The notes: a model not told the origin generated them from the sequence alone. A stretch of 64,000 nucleotides of DNA from Serratia liquefaciens ATCC 27592 (GCF_000422085.1 NC_021741.1:4278001-4342000); one strand, 5' to 3'; shown: positions 9,484-18,426, numbered from the stretch's first letter. Translations and numbers: made by a program.

Positions 9484-9685
9484 AATATGTCCATTGCCTC
9501 TGTACGAAAACGTGTGCGTATTATAGGGTAAATCGCTATTTTTCACTCAGGCAGGATCACACTTCTTCACCCTAAGCCGCATTTTTAGGCGCGTCGCGGT
9601 AAAGTCGCGCGGTGATTTTCCACCTGTAAAACACCCCAGATGTGGCATAGTGCCTGTATCTATTACTGTAAGGGATATCTTTCCG

Positions 9686-10579
9686 ATGAAACGCCCAGAC
9701 TATCGAACGCTGCAAGCGCTGGACGCGGTGATCCGTGAGCGCGGCTTTGAGCGCGCCGCGCAAAAGCTTTGTATCACCCAATCGGCAGTATCCCAGCGCA
9801 TTAAGCAGTTGGAAAACCTGTTCGGCCAACCGCTGCTGGTCCGCACCGTACCGCCGCGCCCGACCGAGCAGGGCCAAAAATTGCTGGCGCTGCTGCACCA
9901 GGTCGAGTTACTGGAAGAAGAGTGGTTGGGCAACGACACCGGTATCGACACGCCGTTGCTGCTGTCGCTGGCGGTCAACGCCGACAGCCTGGCCACCTGG
10001 CTGCTGCCGGCGTTAAAACCGGTGCTGACGGACTCCCCCATCCGCCTGAACCTCCAGGTGGAAGACGAAACCCGTACTCAGGAACGTCTGCGGCGCGGTG
10101 AAGTGGTCGGCGCGGTGAGTATCCAACCGCAGCCGCTGCCGAGCTGCCTGGTAGACCGGTTGGGTGCGCTGGACTATCTGTTTGTCGCCTCGAAGGGTTT
10201 TGCCGAGCGCTACTTCCCGAACGGCGTCACGCGTTCTGCGCTGCTAAAAGCGCCGGCGGTGGCGTTCGACCATCTCGATGACATGCACCAGGCTTTCCTG
10301 CAGCAGAACTTTGATCTGTCGCCGGGCAGCGTTCCCTGTCATATCGTGAACTCATCGGAAGCCTTCGTGCAGTTGGCTCGTCAGGGCACCACCTGCTGTA
10401 TGATCCCGCATCTGCAGATTGAGAAAGAGTTGGAGTCGGGCGAGCTTATCGACCTGACACCGGGCCTGTTCCAGCGCCGCATGCTGTTCTGGCACCGCTT
10501 CGCGCCGGAAAGCCGCATGATGCGTAAAGTGACCGATGCCCTGCTGGAGCACGGTCGTCAGGTTCTGCGTCAGGATTAA
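9686..10579 (+). CDS. argP: LysR-type regulator ArgP (IciA)
   Basis: ArgP senses the lysine/arginine balance and activates argO, among other genes. The 297-residue product equals the E. coli length, with an N-terminal winged helix ([19 protein letters not shown], residues about 18-36) and a periplasmic-binding-type effector domain. The ATG at 9686 ([13 protein letters not shown]) is the conserved start; AAGGGATAT precedes it. Its probable target argO lies about 1.3 kb away, beyond yggE. Confidence 0.96.
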   Translation: MKRPDYRTLQALDAVIRERGFERAAQKLCITQSAVSQRIKQLENLFGQPLLVRTVPPRPTEQGQKLLALLHQVELLEEEWLGNDTGIDTPLLLSLAVNADSLATWLLPALKPVLTDSPIRLNLQVEDETRTQERLRRGEVVGAVSIQPQPLPSCLVDRLGALDYLFVASKGFAERYFPNGVTRSALLKAPAVAFDHLDDMHQAFLQQNFDLSPGSVPCHIVNSSEAFVQLARQGTTCCMIPHLQIEKELESGELIDLTPGLFQRRMLFWHRFAPESRMMRKVTDALLEHGRQVLRQD

Positions 10580-10823
10580 AAGGTAAAAAGGTTCGCCGCA
10601 GCGAACCTCAGATTACTAACAAAGCTGTTTTAAGTCCGAGATTCCCCGGATTTAGCGTACCGAGGGGCTATTACGGGATGCATCCCTGTATTCTCCCCTC
10701 CGGGCCGACTGGAAGTCATTCCAATTTGCTCCCGGCAAATTGGTCAACGGCCAAGGTCGTAACGACCACGTCAGCACGCTCTCGCTAATAACAGGTTTTA
10801 TCAGCAGTTTGAAAAACCTGACT
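10580..10823. other. Non-coding stretch after argP, role unknown
   Basis: An imperfect hairpin AGGTTCGC-CGCA-GCGAACCT at 10588-10607 directly follows argP and may terminate it. The next 215 bp contain several short GC-rich inverted stretches (for example GAGGGG at 10663 against CCCCTC at 10696) but no believable reading frame. It leads straight into the palindromic repeat and may belong to a larger composite element. Confidence 0.35.
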
Positions 10824-11017
10824 TATACCCTAAATAATCGGAGTTGCATCACAACAAAACCAAGGGTTTTGTTGAACAGCGCTTGCGCTGGCCCCAACGG
10901 GGCGAGGCTTTGCCGAGTAACGCGGCCAGGGCGGGAGCCCCCAGGAGCTTACTCAAGTAAGTGACTGGGGTGACCGCCTGCAGCCAACACAGATGCAACT
11001 TCAAGTATGACGGGTAT
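10824..11017. repeat. Palindromic intergenic repeat (MITE-like) abutting yggE
   Basis: A 194-bp element with imperfect terminal inverted repeats. The left end reads ATACCC (10825-10830) then AGTTGCATC (10842-10850); the right end reads GATGCAACT (10992-11000) then GGGTAT (11012-11017). Inside lie smaller palindromes such as ACAAAACC/GGTTTTGT (10855-10874) and CTTACTCAAGTAAG. Elements with these ends are common between genes in Serratia and Yersinia as I recall (similar to Yersinia palindromic elements). It stops 1 bp short of the yggE stop codon and would fold as a long hairpin in either transcript. Confidence 0.7.
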
Positions 11018-11018
11018 G

Positions 11019-11750
11019 TTACTGCGCCGTGTTGCTCTGCAGCTCGAAGACTACATCGACCTGATCGTCAAAGTGAATGCTCTGCTGTTCGTAGGTTTGC
11101 GCCACGTCGCTTTCCGCAGCGGCTCCCGCCGCTTTGTACATGCGCGCTACCGGCATCGGCTGGTAGTTGGCGACGTGATAACGAATGCTGTAAACCGGCC
11201 CCAGTTTCGCGTTAAAGCCTTTCGCCAGTGAAGCCGCCTGCTGCGTAGCGTTCTCGATGGCTTTCTGACGCGCCTGTTCGCGGTAAACATCTGGTTTGGC
11301 AACGCCCAACTCAACGGCGCGGATCTCGTTCAGGCCAGACTTCAACGCGCCGTCCAGCAGCTCGTTCAACTTATCCAACTGACGCAGAGTTACCTGCACC
11401 TGACGAACTGCACGGTAGCCTTTCAGCACCGACTCACCGGTTTTCAGGTAATCGTATTCCGGCTGGGTGCGCAGATTTGCGGCGCTGATGTCTTTCTTCT
11501 CGATATTGTTTTTCTGCAGGAAATCAAAATATTGCGCTACGCGCTCATCGACCTGCTTCTTCGCCTGTGCCGCGTCTTTAGAAGAAACGCTGACCTCGAT
11601 CGCCAGGGTGGCGATATCTGGAGTGGCGTCAACGCTTGAAGTGCCAGAGGTCACCACGTGCGGCCCTTCCGGCACTTCAGCCGCTTGCAACGCCAGCGGT
11701 AACGTCCCTAATCCAATCATTGCGGCCATAGCCAATGCTTTAAGCTTCAC
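11019..11750 (-). CDS. yggE: SIMPL domain periplasmic protein YggE
   Basis: YggE is an oxidative-stress-linked periplasmic protein of the SIMPL (DUF541) family; its molecular activity is not established. The 243-residue product begins with a signal peptide (MKLKALAMAAMIGLGTLPLA, cut probably after LQA), then the SIMPL domain with VTSGTSSVDATPDIATLAIE and the typical SAANLRTQPEYDY segment. An AGGAGACT site precedes the ATG. It is downstream of argO on the same strand, as in E. coli, but argO-yggE are 122 bp apart. Confidence 0.93.
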   Translation of the reverse strand: MKLKALAMAAMIGLGTLPLALQAAEVPEGPHVVTSGTSSVDATPDIATLAIEVSVSSKDAAQAKKQVDERVAQYFDFLQKNNIEKKDISAANLRTQPEYDYLKTGESVLKGYRAVRQVQVTLRQLDKLNELLDGALKSGLNEIRAVELGVAKPDVYREQARQKAIENATQQAASLAKGFNAKLGPVYSIRYHVANYQPMPVARMYKAAGAAAESDVAQTYEQQSIHFDDQVDVVFELQSNTAQ

Positions 11751-11872
11751 AGAGTCTCCTTGATGACAGGCTGTAACTGATTACCGGCCTTTCTCGACTG
11801 AAAACGGCCGGTTCCTTGGCATCAAACGTAGCATATCGCACGGGCTTTTGAATTCGGATTAGTGACAAATTC

Positions 11873-12490
11873 TTATAAACTTGCGCCCTGCCAGGCCAAT
11901 TGCAATGCGATGCCCCACATCACCACGCCGACCAGCGTATTGATGACGCGCTGTGCCATTTGGGTCTTCAACCAGGGTGCCAGCCAGGAAGCCAACAGCG
12001 CCAGCGCGAAGAACCAAAGAATCGAGGCGCTTACCGCCCCCAGCGCAAACCAGGAACGAACGTCCGGCGCCAACTGACCGCCCAGGCTGCCCAACACCAC
12101 AAAAGTATCGAGATAAACGTGCGGATTAAGCCAGGTTACCGCCAGCATAGTCACCACCAGCCGCCAGCGACTCTGCTTCAGTTCCTCGGCCGTTGCCAGC
12201 GCCAATTGGCGGCTGAACGCGGTGCGAAACGCCCCCCAGCCGTACCACAACAGAAAGGCAACCCCGCCCCAGGTGACCAACGCCAGCAGCAACGGCGAAC
12301 GACTCAACAACGCGCTCCCGCCGAAAATCCCCCCGCAAATCAACACAACATCGCTCAATGCGCACAGTGAGGCGACCATCAGATGATACTGACGGCGGAT
12401 GCCCTGGTTCATGACAAAAACATTTTGCGGGCCCAGCGGCAAGATCATCGCGGCGCTCAGGGCAAAGCCCTGCAGAAAGACAGCTAGCAT
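11873..12490 (-). CDS. argO: L-arginine exporter ArgO
   Basis: ArgO is a LysE-family inner-membrane exporter for L-arginine (and canavanine). The 205-residue product has six hydrophobic segments and the family stretches [35 protein letters not shown] and [20 protein letters not shown]. The frame opens 12 bases earlier at GTG (12502), but the ATG at 12490 has GAGGAA at the right distance and matches homologues. ArgP, encoded 1.3 kb away, is the expected activator. Just upstream the sequence leaves the core order: in E. coli mscS comes next, whereas here a 15-kb catabolic block intervenes. Confidence 0.95.
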   Translation of the reverse strand: MLAVFLQGFALSAAMILPLGPQNVFVMNQGIRRQYHLMVASLCALSDVVLICGGIFGGSALLSRSPLLLALVTWGGVAFLLWYGWGAFRTAFSRQLALATAEELKQSRWRLVVTMLAVTWLNPHVYLDTFVVLGSLGGQLAPDVRSWFALGAVSASILWFFALALLASWLAPWLKTQMAQRVINTLVGVVMWGIALQLAWQGASL

Positions 12491-12546
12491 GGTATTCCTC
12501 ACAGAAAGAGTGCGCCGGTCAGCGGCGCGTGTCGGTCAACACGCGC

Positions 12547-12575
12547 ATCATAGGAGGAAAAAATTATTAGGTGAA
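12547..12575 (-). promoter_or_regulatory. Candidate argO promoter
   Basis: On the minus strand TTCACC (12570-12575), a 17-bp spacer and TATGAT (12547-12552) form a sigma-70-like promoter 56 bp before the argO ATG. The A/T-rich DNA just upstream (12576-12600) is where ArgP would be expected to bind. Confidence 0.4.
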
Positions 12576-12612
12576 ATTGATATTTCTAATCAACTATCAG
12601 CAATGCTAATAA

Positions 12613-13431
12613 TCAGGCGGGAATGACAAAACCCAGCTCCTGAGAAATGCGCTGTGCGGTTGCCAGCACTGGCTTAATCAGGGCTTTAACGCCGATTTGC
12701 TGCAGTTTGGCGGTCGGCAACGATACCGATACCGCGTAGGGCACCCGCTGTTGAATATCAAACACCGGCGCCGCTACGCAGGACACGCCCAGCTCATTTT
12801 CTTCGCGATCCATCGCCATGCCCTGTTTGCGAATGTCGGCCAATTCCTCATACATCTTCGGTAATTCGGTAATGGTATTGCGCGTCAGCGTCTGGATCTC
12901 ATGCTGATGTGTCTGCCAGTAGTGTTCCGGATAATCACTGTTGCCGTAGGCCATAAATATCTTGCCCATCGCCGAGCAGTACAGCGGCATATGCTGACCG
13001 ATATAGGCACGAGTGCGCATCATGCCGGTGGTGGGCTCCAGCTTGTAGATCAAAATAACGTGGTCGTCTTCACGGCTGGAGAAGTTTACCGTCTCCCCCA
13101 CCTCAAGATTGAGCTGCTCCAGATGTGGTGCGGCAACGTGGATAATATTCAGCGAAGAAAGCGCTTTCTGGCCGACCGAAATGAACTTGGTGGTCAGGCG
13201 ATAGCTGCCGGGCGACGGCGCCTGTGTCACATATCCGCTGGTATGCAACCCTTGCAGCAGGCGATGGACGGTGCTTTTGTTCATGCCGGCCAACTCAGAC
13301 AGGTGCGCCAGTGGGCAGCCGTTAGGGAAGTTGCTCAGGATCTCAATCAGTTGCAATCCGCGGAACAGGCTTTGACTGCCCAGGGGTTTGTCTTTCTTGT
13401 CATCTTTCTCTTCGACAGCTTTCAAGCTCAT
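12613..13431 (-). CDS. yiaJ: IclR-family repressor YiaJ of the yia regulon
   Basis: YiaJ represses the yia operon for 2,3-diketo-L-gulonate/L-ascorbate use. The 272-residue product matches E. coli YiaJ along its length: SQSLFRGLQLIEILSNFPNG leads into the winged helix (LAHLSELAGMNKSTVHRLLQ, residues about 41-60), followed by an IclR effector domain with VNFSSREDDHVILIYKLEP, HMPLYCSAMGKI and DREENELGVSC. It is divergent from the ABC-transporter operon. The duplicated boxes at 13701-13738 and 18597-18634 are its probable operators. It reads toward argO. Confidence 0.93.
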   Translation of the reverse strand: MSLKAVEEKDDKKDKPLGSQSLFRGLQLIEILSNFPNGCPLAHLSELAGMNKSTVHRLLQGLHTSGYVTQAPSPGSYRLTTKFISVGQKALSSLNIIHVAAPHLEQLNLEVGETVNFSSREDDHVILIYKLEPTTGMMRTRAYIGQHMPLYCSAMGKIFMAYGNSDYPEHYWQTHQHEIQTLTRNTITELPKMYEELADIRKQGMAMDREENELGVSCVAAPVFDIQQRVPYAVSVSLPTAKLQQIGVKALIKPVLATAQRISQELGFVIPA

Positions 13432-13593
13432 TGCGCAATTTCTCCAGTGTCGAACCGCCGGCCAACGCCACGGCGTGGCAAACGGCCCCTTTGCCGGGAA
13501 TGTTACCCCAAGGCCCGCATCAGGTGAAGACGGAACGCCGTTTCATTGTCAGCAGCAGGTTAAAAATGCGCAACATTCTGCTAACCCCTGAAG

Positions 13594-13609
13594 TGAGTTG
13601 TACGTCACA
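13594..13609 (+). promoter_or_regulatory. CRP-like site upstream of the ABC-lactonase operon
   Basis: TGAGT-tgtacg-TCACA matches 8 of 10 conserved CRP positions. It ends 92 bp before the YiaJ box. The matching site before yiaK ends 93 bp before its own box, and that regular spacing is the main support. Confidence 0.4.
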
Positions 13610-13668
13610 ATTCCGCAAAGACATAAATAACCAATTGATTTAAAACAATAATTAAAACACCTCCGGCT

Positions 13669-13697
13669 TTGCTTTAGATTGGCGTTCGGCATATTAT
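13669..13697 (+). promoter_or_regulatory. Candidate promoter of the ABC-lactonase operon
   Basis: TTGCTT (13669-13674), a 17-bp spacer and TATTAT (13692-13697). The start point would fall inside the YiaJ box that begins at 13701, a geometry that suits repression. The rest of the 362-bp yiaJ/ABC gap is A/T rich and holds no gene. Confidence 0.5.
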
Positions 13698-13700
13698 TTT

Positions 13701-13738
13701 TGAAATTGAATTTCGCATATTGAAATTTAACGGACATA
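13701..13738. promoter_or_regulatory. YiaJ box 1 (probable operator)
   Basis: A 38-bp element made of GAAATTGAATTTC (a 13-bp palindrome), GCATATTGAAATTTAA and CGGACATA. It agrees at 33 of 38 positions with the element before yiaK at 18597-18634. Both sit at the predicted start point of transcription. IclR proteins bind such palindromes; assignment to YiaJ is inference from context. Confidence 0.7.
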
Positions 13739-13793
13739 TAAACACCAGAAAGCATAAATCCGATTGCGTATTTCACTACCAGGGGCGCATCAC

Positions 13794-15347
13794 ATGACAC
13801 CAGATAATGCGGAACAACCCATTCTAACCCTCAGCCATATCGTTAAGCGCTTTGGCGGCAACGTCGCGGTAAACGACGTCAGTCTGCAGGTGATGCCGGG
13901 TGAAGTCCTGGCCCTGCTGGGCGAAAATGGCGCCGGCAAATCGACGCTGATCAAAGTGCTGGCCGGGGTGTATCCACGCGACGGCGGCGACATTCAGTTC
14001 CAGGGCACCAGCATAGCCTCCGCCGCGGCGATAAAAAGTGACAGTCGCCAGCCTATTGCCTTTATTCATCAGGATCTCGGGCTGATCGAATGGATGACGG
14101 TAGCGGAGAACATGGCGCTGGTGATGGGATTCCCACGCCGCTTCGGCCTGATCGACTGGCGAGCCATTCGCCGCCGCGCCGCTCAGGCGCTGCAGGATGT
14201 CGGCATCGCGCTGGATCCCGACGCCAGGGTGTTCGAACTGTCGCGCACCGAGAAATCGCTGCTGGCGATCGCCCGGGCGGTGGCCGTTAACGCCGAACTG
14301 CTGGTGTTGGATGAGCCGACCGCCTCGCTGCCCGCCAACGATGTGCGTCATCTGTTTGCCGTCATTAACCGGCTGCGCGACAAAAAGGTCGGCATGATTT
14401 ACGTCACCCATCGGCTGGACGAAGTGATCGAGATTGCCGACCGGGTATGCGTCATGCGCGACGGCCGCTATGTGGCGGGCGGCAATACCGCCGACTATTC
14501 GCTGCGGGATCTGGTGCAGATGATCGTCGGTGAGGCAATGGCAGAAGATCAGCGCGAGCCCCTGCCGGAAAATCAGCCGCCGGTATTGCAGCTCAATCAC
14601 GTGGTGGTGGGCGATATCGGCCCGGTCAGCTTTAACCTGCAGCCCGGTGAAATGCTGGCGCTGGCCGGCCTGCGCGGCGCTGGCCAAGAAGAGATTGGCC
14701 GCCTGCTGTTCGGCCTGCGTCATGCCGATGAAGGTGAAATCCGCTTTCGCGACCAACCCTATAGCGCCAGTAGCCCACAACAGGCCATGGCCTGCGGCGT
14801 TTCGCTGGTGGCGGGTGACCGTACCGGCGAAAGCCTGGTGATGTCGATGAGCGTGCGTGAAAACCTGTTTATCAACCCTTGTGCCAGTGGCCACAAGCTG
14901 CTTTCCCGCTACAGCCGCCGGGCTGAAATCGGCGCCAGTTGGTGGAAAGTACAGCTGTTCGACGTGCGGCCCAAGGACGTCAATATCGATATCAGCACCC
15001 TGTCCGGCGGGAACCAGCAAAAGGTGGTGATGGCGCGCTGGATGCACCTCGGTGCCCCATTGCTGATCCTGGAAGATCCCACCGCCGGTGTAGACGTAGG
15101 GGCCCGGGCGGAAATCTACCATCTGTTAAATAAATCCCTGGCTGACGGCATCGCGGTGTTGGTGATCTCCAATGACTTTGAAGAGATCGCCCATATCTGC
15201 AACCGCGCACTGGTATTCAACCGGGGAAAAGTGGTCGGCGAGCTGAAAAATCAGCAGGTGTCATTCGCCAATTTATTGGAACTGGCCTCCGCCAGCTCCG
15301 GGGAACCCCTCGCGACAACGTTAGAATCTGAGGTAGGCCATGTCTAA
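13794..15347 (+). CDS. Ribose-type sugar ABC transporter, duplicated ATP-binding protein
   Basis: This is the RbsA/XylG-type ATPase with two ABC domains in one chain (517 residues), which powers a CUT2 carbohydrate importer. Domain 1 has Walker A GENGAGKST near residue 46 and Walker B LLVLDEPTAS; its signature is degenerate (LSRTEKSLL). Domain 2 has a degenerate P-loop (LRGAGQEEIG), a good signature LSGGNQQKV, and Walker B written LLILEDPTAG, with the usual Asp-Glu pair reversed. The ATG at 13794 has AGGGG ahead of it; the longer frame from 13764 starts at TTG. It is the first gene of a four-gene operon under a probable YiaJ box. Confidence 0.85.
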   Translation: MTPDNAEQPILTLSHIVKRFGGNVAVNDVSLQVMPGEVLALLGENGAGKSTLIKVLAGVYPRDGGDIQFQGTSIASAAAIKSDSRQPIAFIHQDLGLIEWMTVAENMALVMGFPRRFGLIDWRAIRRRAAQALQDVGIALDPDARVFELSRTEKSLLAIARAVAVNAELLVLDEPTASLPANDVRHLFAVINRLRDKKVGMIYVTHRLDEVIEIADRVCVMRDGRYVAGGNTADYSLRDLVQMIVGEAMAEDQREPLPENQPPVLQLNHVVVGDIGPVSFNLQPGEMLALAGLRGAGQEEIGRLLFGLRHADEGEIRFRDQPYSASSPQQAMACGVSLVAGDRTGESLVMSMSVRENLFINPCASGHKLLSRYSRRAEIGASWWKVQLFDVRPKDVNIDISTLSGGNQQKVVMARWMHLGAPLLILEDPTAGVDVGARAEIYHLLNKSLADGIAVLVISNDFEEIAHICNRALVFNRGKVVGELKNQQVSFANLLELASASSGEPLATTLESEVGHV

Positions 15348-16422
15348 AACATCTGTTAAATCAACGGCACTGGAGCAAAGAGTCAGCCTGTCGCAGGACG
15401 GTGCCGGCCCCTGGCTGATGCAGGTTCTCACCCGCTACGGCCTGCTGCTGCTGTGCGTTGCGCTGGTGGTGCTATTTTCGCTAATCGCACCGTCTTTCGC
15501 GTCCATGCTGACGCTGCAGGCAATCCTCTCCAGCAAAGCCAAGATTGCGCTGCTGGCACTGGCGGCGACCATCCCGATGATCGTCGGCAAAATTGACCTT
15601 AACGTCGGTTTCGGCATCGTGCTGTGGCATATCCTGGCCATCACCCTGCAGGTGGAATACGGCTTTTCGTGGCAGATGGCGGTACTGACGGTGCTGGCCC
15701 TTTCCGCTCTGTACGGCCTGCTGAACGGCATTCTGGTGGCACTGGCGGACATCGACAGCTTCGTCGCCACGCTCGGATCCGGCACCGTGCTGTATGCCAT
15801 TGCGCTGTGGCACTCCGGCGGGAGGCAGATCGTCGGCGATCTGCCGGATGCTTTCGTCGCCCTGCACCATACCGAGATCGGCGGGATCCCGATCGTCGCA
15901 TTCTACGTGCTGATCGTCGCCGTGGTGCTGTGGTTAATCACCGAACATACCCCGCTTGGCCGCTGCATGTACGCCGTGGGCGGCAATCCGGCGGCGGCAC
16001 GGCTGAACGGCATCTCGATCAATCGCTTCACCATTGGCGCCTTTATCGCCTCCAGCGTGCTGACCGGCTTCAGTGGCGTACTGATCGCCGCCGAACAGGG
16101 CGTTGGTCAGGCCAGCGTCGGCATGGACTACCTGCTGCCGGCGCTGGTCGGCGCCTTCCTCGGCAGCACCACCATTCGCCCGGGCCGGGTTAACGTCTGG
16201 GGCACCGTGGTTGGCATTGCCATTCTGGCTATCGGCATCGCCGGTATCCAACAGTTCGGCGGTGAATTCTGGGTCGAGCCACTGTTCAACGGTGCGACGC
16301 TGTTGCTGTCGATCACCCTGGCGGGCTATGCCCAACGCCGCCGGTTACTCAATCAAAAAGCGGTACAACGCAGCCCAGCCGCTACGGCTGATAAAAATAA
16401 CCAAAAAGCGATCAATCCTTAA
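15340..16422 (+). CDS. Ribose-type sugar ABC transporter, permease
   Basis: An RbsC-like inner-membrane permease of 360 residues with about nine to ten hydrophobic segments. The family stretches GKIDLNVGFGIVLWHILAI, YAVGGNPAAARLNGISINR (the EAA-like loop region) and LVGAFLGSTTIRPGRVNVWG are present. Its ATG overlaps the end of the ATPase gene by 8 bp, so the two are translationally coupled. The C-terminal tail is polar (QKAVQRSPAATADKNNQK). Substrate cannot be read from the sequence; the operon suggests a sugar acid or lactone related to ascorbate. Confidence 0.85.
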   Translation: MSKTSVKSTALEQRVSLSQDGAGPWLMQVLTRYGLLLLCVALVVLFSLIAPSFASMLTLQAILSSKAKIALLALAATIPMIVGKIDLNVGFGIVLWHILAITLQVEYGFSWQMAVLTVLALSALYGLLNGILVALADIDSFVATLGSGTVLYAIALWHSGGRQIVGDLPDAFVALHHTEIGGIPIVAFYVLIVAVVLWLITEHTPLGRCMYAVGGNPAAARLNGISINRFTIGAFIASSVLTGFSGVLIAAEQGVGQASVGMDYLLPALVGAFLGSTTIRPGRVNVWGTVVGIAILAIGIAGIQQFGGEFWVEPLFNGATLLLSITLAGYAQRRRLLNQKAVQRSPAATADKNNQKAINP

Positions 16423-16437
16423 CCAGGAGTGCACCGA

Positions 16438-17538
16438 ATGAAACGTCTTTGGATATTACCGACTACCCTGCTGCTGGCCAGCGCTGCTTCATCCGCCTGG
16501 GCCGACGCCTATCTGGATCAGGCCACGGCCGCGGTCGCCAAGGCGACTGCCAGCGTGACTCAGTGGGACGGCCCCACCAGCGGGCCACAGCTGCAAGCCA
16601 ACAAGAAAATCATCTTTATCGCTTCGGACATGAAAAACGGCGGTGTACAAGGGGTGCAGGAAGGGCTGAGCGAAGCGGCGAAAGCCGCGGGCTGGAAGCT
16701 GGAAACCCTCGACGGCGGTGGATCGGTGAAAGATCAGCTGGCCTCGCTCAATCAGGCGATTGCCCAAAAGCCGGACGGCATAGTGATCGGCGGCTGGAAC
16801 CCTAACGTCGCCAAGATCCCGCTGAAAAAGGCCATTCAACAAGGCATAGTGCTGACGGCCTGGCACGCGGTGCCAGAGCCGGGGCCAATCGCCAAGTACA
16901 ACGTGTTCTATAACGTCACCTCTGACTCTAACGAAGTGGCGCGCATTGCCGCCCAATATGCCGTGGTGCAGTCCGGCGGCAAAGCCAGCGTGCTGATCTT
17001 CACCGATTCGCTGTACCAAATCGCGCTGGACAAGGCCAACGTGATGAAAGAGGAGATCGGCAAATGCAGCGGCTGCAAGGTGGTTGAGTTTATCGATACC
17101 CCACTGGCGGACACCGTCAACCGCATGCCCGCCATGACCTTCAGCCTGCTGCAGAAATACGGCGATCAATTCCAGTATGCACTGGCGATTAACGATTTGT
17201 ATTTTGACTTTATGGCACCGGCACTGAAAACCGCCGGTAAGGGCGGTACCCATGCGCCATACAGCATTTCCGCCGGCGACGGCTCGATTTCGGCCTATCA
17301 GCGCATTCGTTCCGGCGGCAGCCAGTCGGCGACGGTGCCGGAGCCGCTTAAACTGCACGGCTGGCAACTGCTGGATGAGTTCAACCGCGCCTTCGCCAAA
17401 CAGCCACCTTCCGGCTACGTGACCCCGGCGCACCTGGTGACCCGCGACAACATCACCGCCGACGGCGGCGCCAGTAACCTGTATGACCCGCAAAATGATT
17501 ATCAGGGCCATTACAAAGCCATTTGGGGCGTGAAGTAA
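16438..17538 (+). CDS. Periplasmic sugar-binding protein of the ABC transporter
   Basis: The 366-residue product is a type-I periplasmic binding protein that delivers ligand to the preceding permease. A signal peptide (MKRLWILPTTLLLASAASS) is likely cut after AWA. The mature part has the fold's hallmarks: IIFIASDMKNGGVQGVQEG, LNQAIAQKPDGIVIGGW and the C-terminal SAGDGS segment. Starts at 16429 (GTG) and 16438 (ATG) are both open; AGGAG at 16424-16428 touches the GTG but sits 9 bases from the ATG, which is preferred. A cysteine pair (KCSGCK, near residue 205) is unusual in such proteins and may form a disulfide. Confidence 0.83.
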   Translation: MKRLWILPTTLLLASAASSAWADAYLDQATAAVAKATASVTQWDGPTSGPQLQANKKIIFIASDMKNGGVQGVQEGLSEAAKAAGWKLETLDGGGSVKDQLASLNQAIAQKPDGIVIGGWNPNVAKIPLKKAIQQGIVLTAWHAVPEPGPIAKYNVFYNVTSDSNEVARIAAQYAVVQSGGKASVLIFTDSLYQIALDKANVMKEEIGKCSGCKVVEFIDTPLADTVNRMPAMTFSLLQKYGDQFQYALAINDLYFDFMAPALKTAGKGGTHAPYSISAGDGSISAYQRIRSGGSQSATVPEPLKLHGWQLLDEFNRAFAKQPPSGYVTPAHLVTRDNITADGGASNLYDPQNDYQGHYKAIWGVK

Positions 17539-17550
17539 GCGGAGGTCAGC

Positions 17551-18411
17551 ATGAACGAACTGATGGCGGGCCCGCCGCTCGAACGCCTGTGCTCACCGGC
17601 CATTTGGGCCGAGGGGCCGGTGTGGCTGCCCGCGCAAAATGCGGTGGTGTTCAGCGATGTGAAAGGCAATCGCATGTTCCGCTGGTCGCGACAGGGGGAA
17701 CTGAGCCTGTGGCGCTCCCCGTCGCATTATGCCAACGGCAACGCACGGGATGCCGAAGGCCGCGTGGTCAGCTGCGAGCACGGACGACGCGGCATCAGCC
17801 GAACCGAAAACAACGGTGAGGTGCAAATGCTGGTCGATCGCGTTGACGGCAAGCGTTTCAACTCACCCAACGATCTGGCGGTACGTTCCGACGGCACCCT
17901 TTGGTTTACCGATCCGCCCTACGGCATTATCGGTGACGAAGAAGGTTACAAGTCGGAAAGCCAGATCGTTGGCTGTTACCTTTACTGCTTCGATCCCCGT
18001 GACGGTTCGCTGAACATCGCGGCCAGCGATCTCCAGCGCCCTAACGGCCTGGCGTTCTCGCCGGATGAGTCTCTGTTGTACGTGGCGGATATGTCGATCG
18101 TCGATTTCCCAACCCTGGGCCGCAGAGAGCTGCGGGTATATCAGGTTAACGGACGTGAACTGAACGCCGGACGCCGTTTTGCCACCGTGGCCCCCGGCTT
18201 CCCGGACGGTTTTTGTGTCGATGCGTTTGGAAACATTTTTTGCAGCTGTGCCGACGGCATACTGATCTTCGACAGTCAGGGAACACAGCTCGGTAAGATC
18301 GAAGTGCCGGAGCGGGTTTCCAACTGCACGTTTGGCGGACCAGACGGCAATGAGTTGTACATCACCGCCACCACTTCGCTGTACCGCAAGATACTGAATA
18401 CGCGAGGGTAA
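17551..18411 (+). CDS. SMP-30/gluconolactonase family sugar lactonase
   Basis: This 286-residue protein of the SMP-30/LRE family is a six-bladed propeller that hydrolyses sugar-acid lactones with a divalent metal. Motifs visible are WAEGPVWLPAQNAVVFSDVK (metal Glu near residue 21), FNSPNDLAVRSDGTLWFTDP (Asn/Asp ligands near 105), RPNGLAFSPDESLLYVAD and FPDGFCVDAFGNIFCS. There is no signal peptide, so it acts in the cytoplasm. It is the last gene of the ABC operon, 12 bp after the binding protein. In a YiaJ-controlled unit it would fit as the step that opens a lactone (for example dehydroascorbate to 2,3-diketogulonate) before YiaK; that role is inference. Confidence 0.85.
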   Translation: MNELMAGPPLERLCSPAIWAEGPVWLPAQNAVVFSDVKGNRMFRWSRQGELSLWRSPSHYANGNARDAEGRVVSCEHGRRGISRTENNGEVQMLVDRVDGKRFNSPNDLAVRSDGTLWFTDPPYGIIGDEEGYKSESQIVGCYLYCFDPRDGSLNIAASDLQRPNGLAFSPDESLLYVADMSIVDFPTLGRRELRVYQVNGRELNAGRRFATVAPGFPDGFCVDAFGNIFCSCADGILIFDSQGTQLGKIEVPERVSNCTFGGPDGNELYITATTSLYRKILNTRG

Positions 18412-18426
18412 TTAGTCATAAAGGCC

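Noticed and set aside
10740..10964. Short plus-strand frames across the argP-yggE repeat
   Set aside because: They run through the palindromic repeat and its flank; composition is not coding-like.
13824..15122. A 432-codon frame opposite the sugar ABC ATPase gene
   Set aside because: Shadow frame; the ATPase Walker motifs lie on the plus strand.
16489..17511. A 340-codon frame opposite the sugar-binding protein gene
   Set aside because: Shadow frame in GC-rich DNA; the plus-strand gene has a signal peptide, a ribosome site and operon context.
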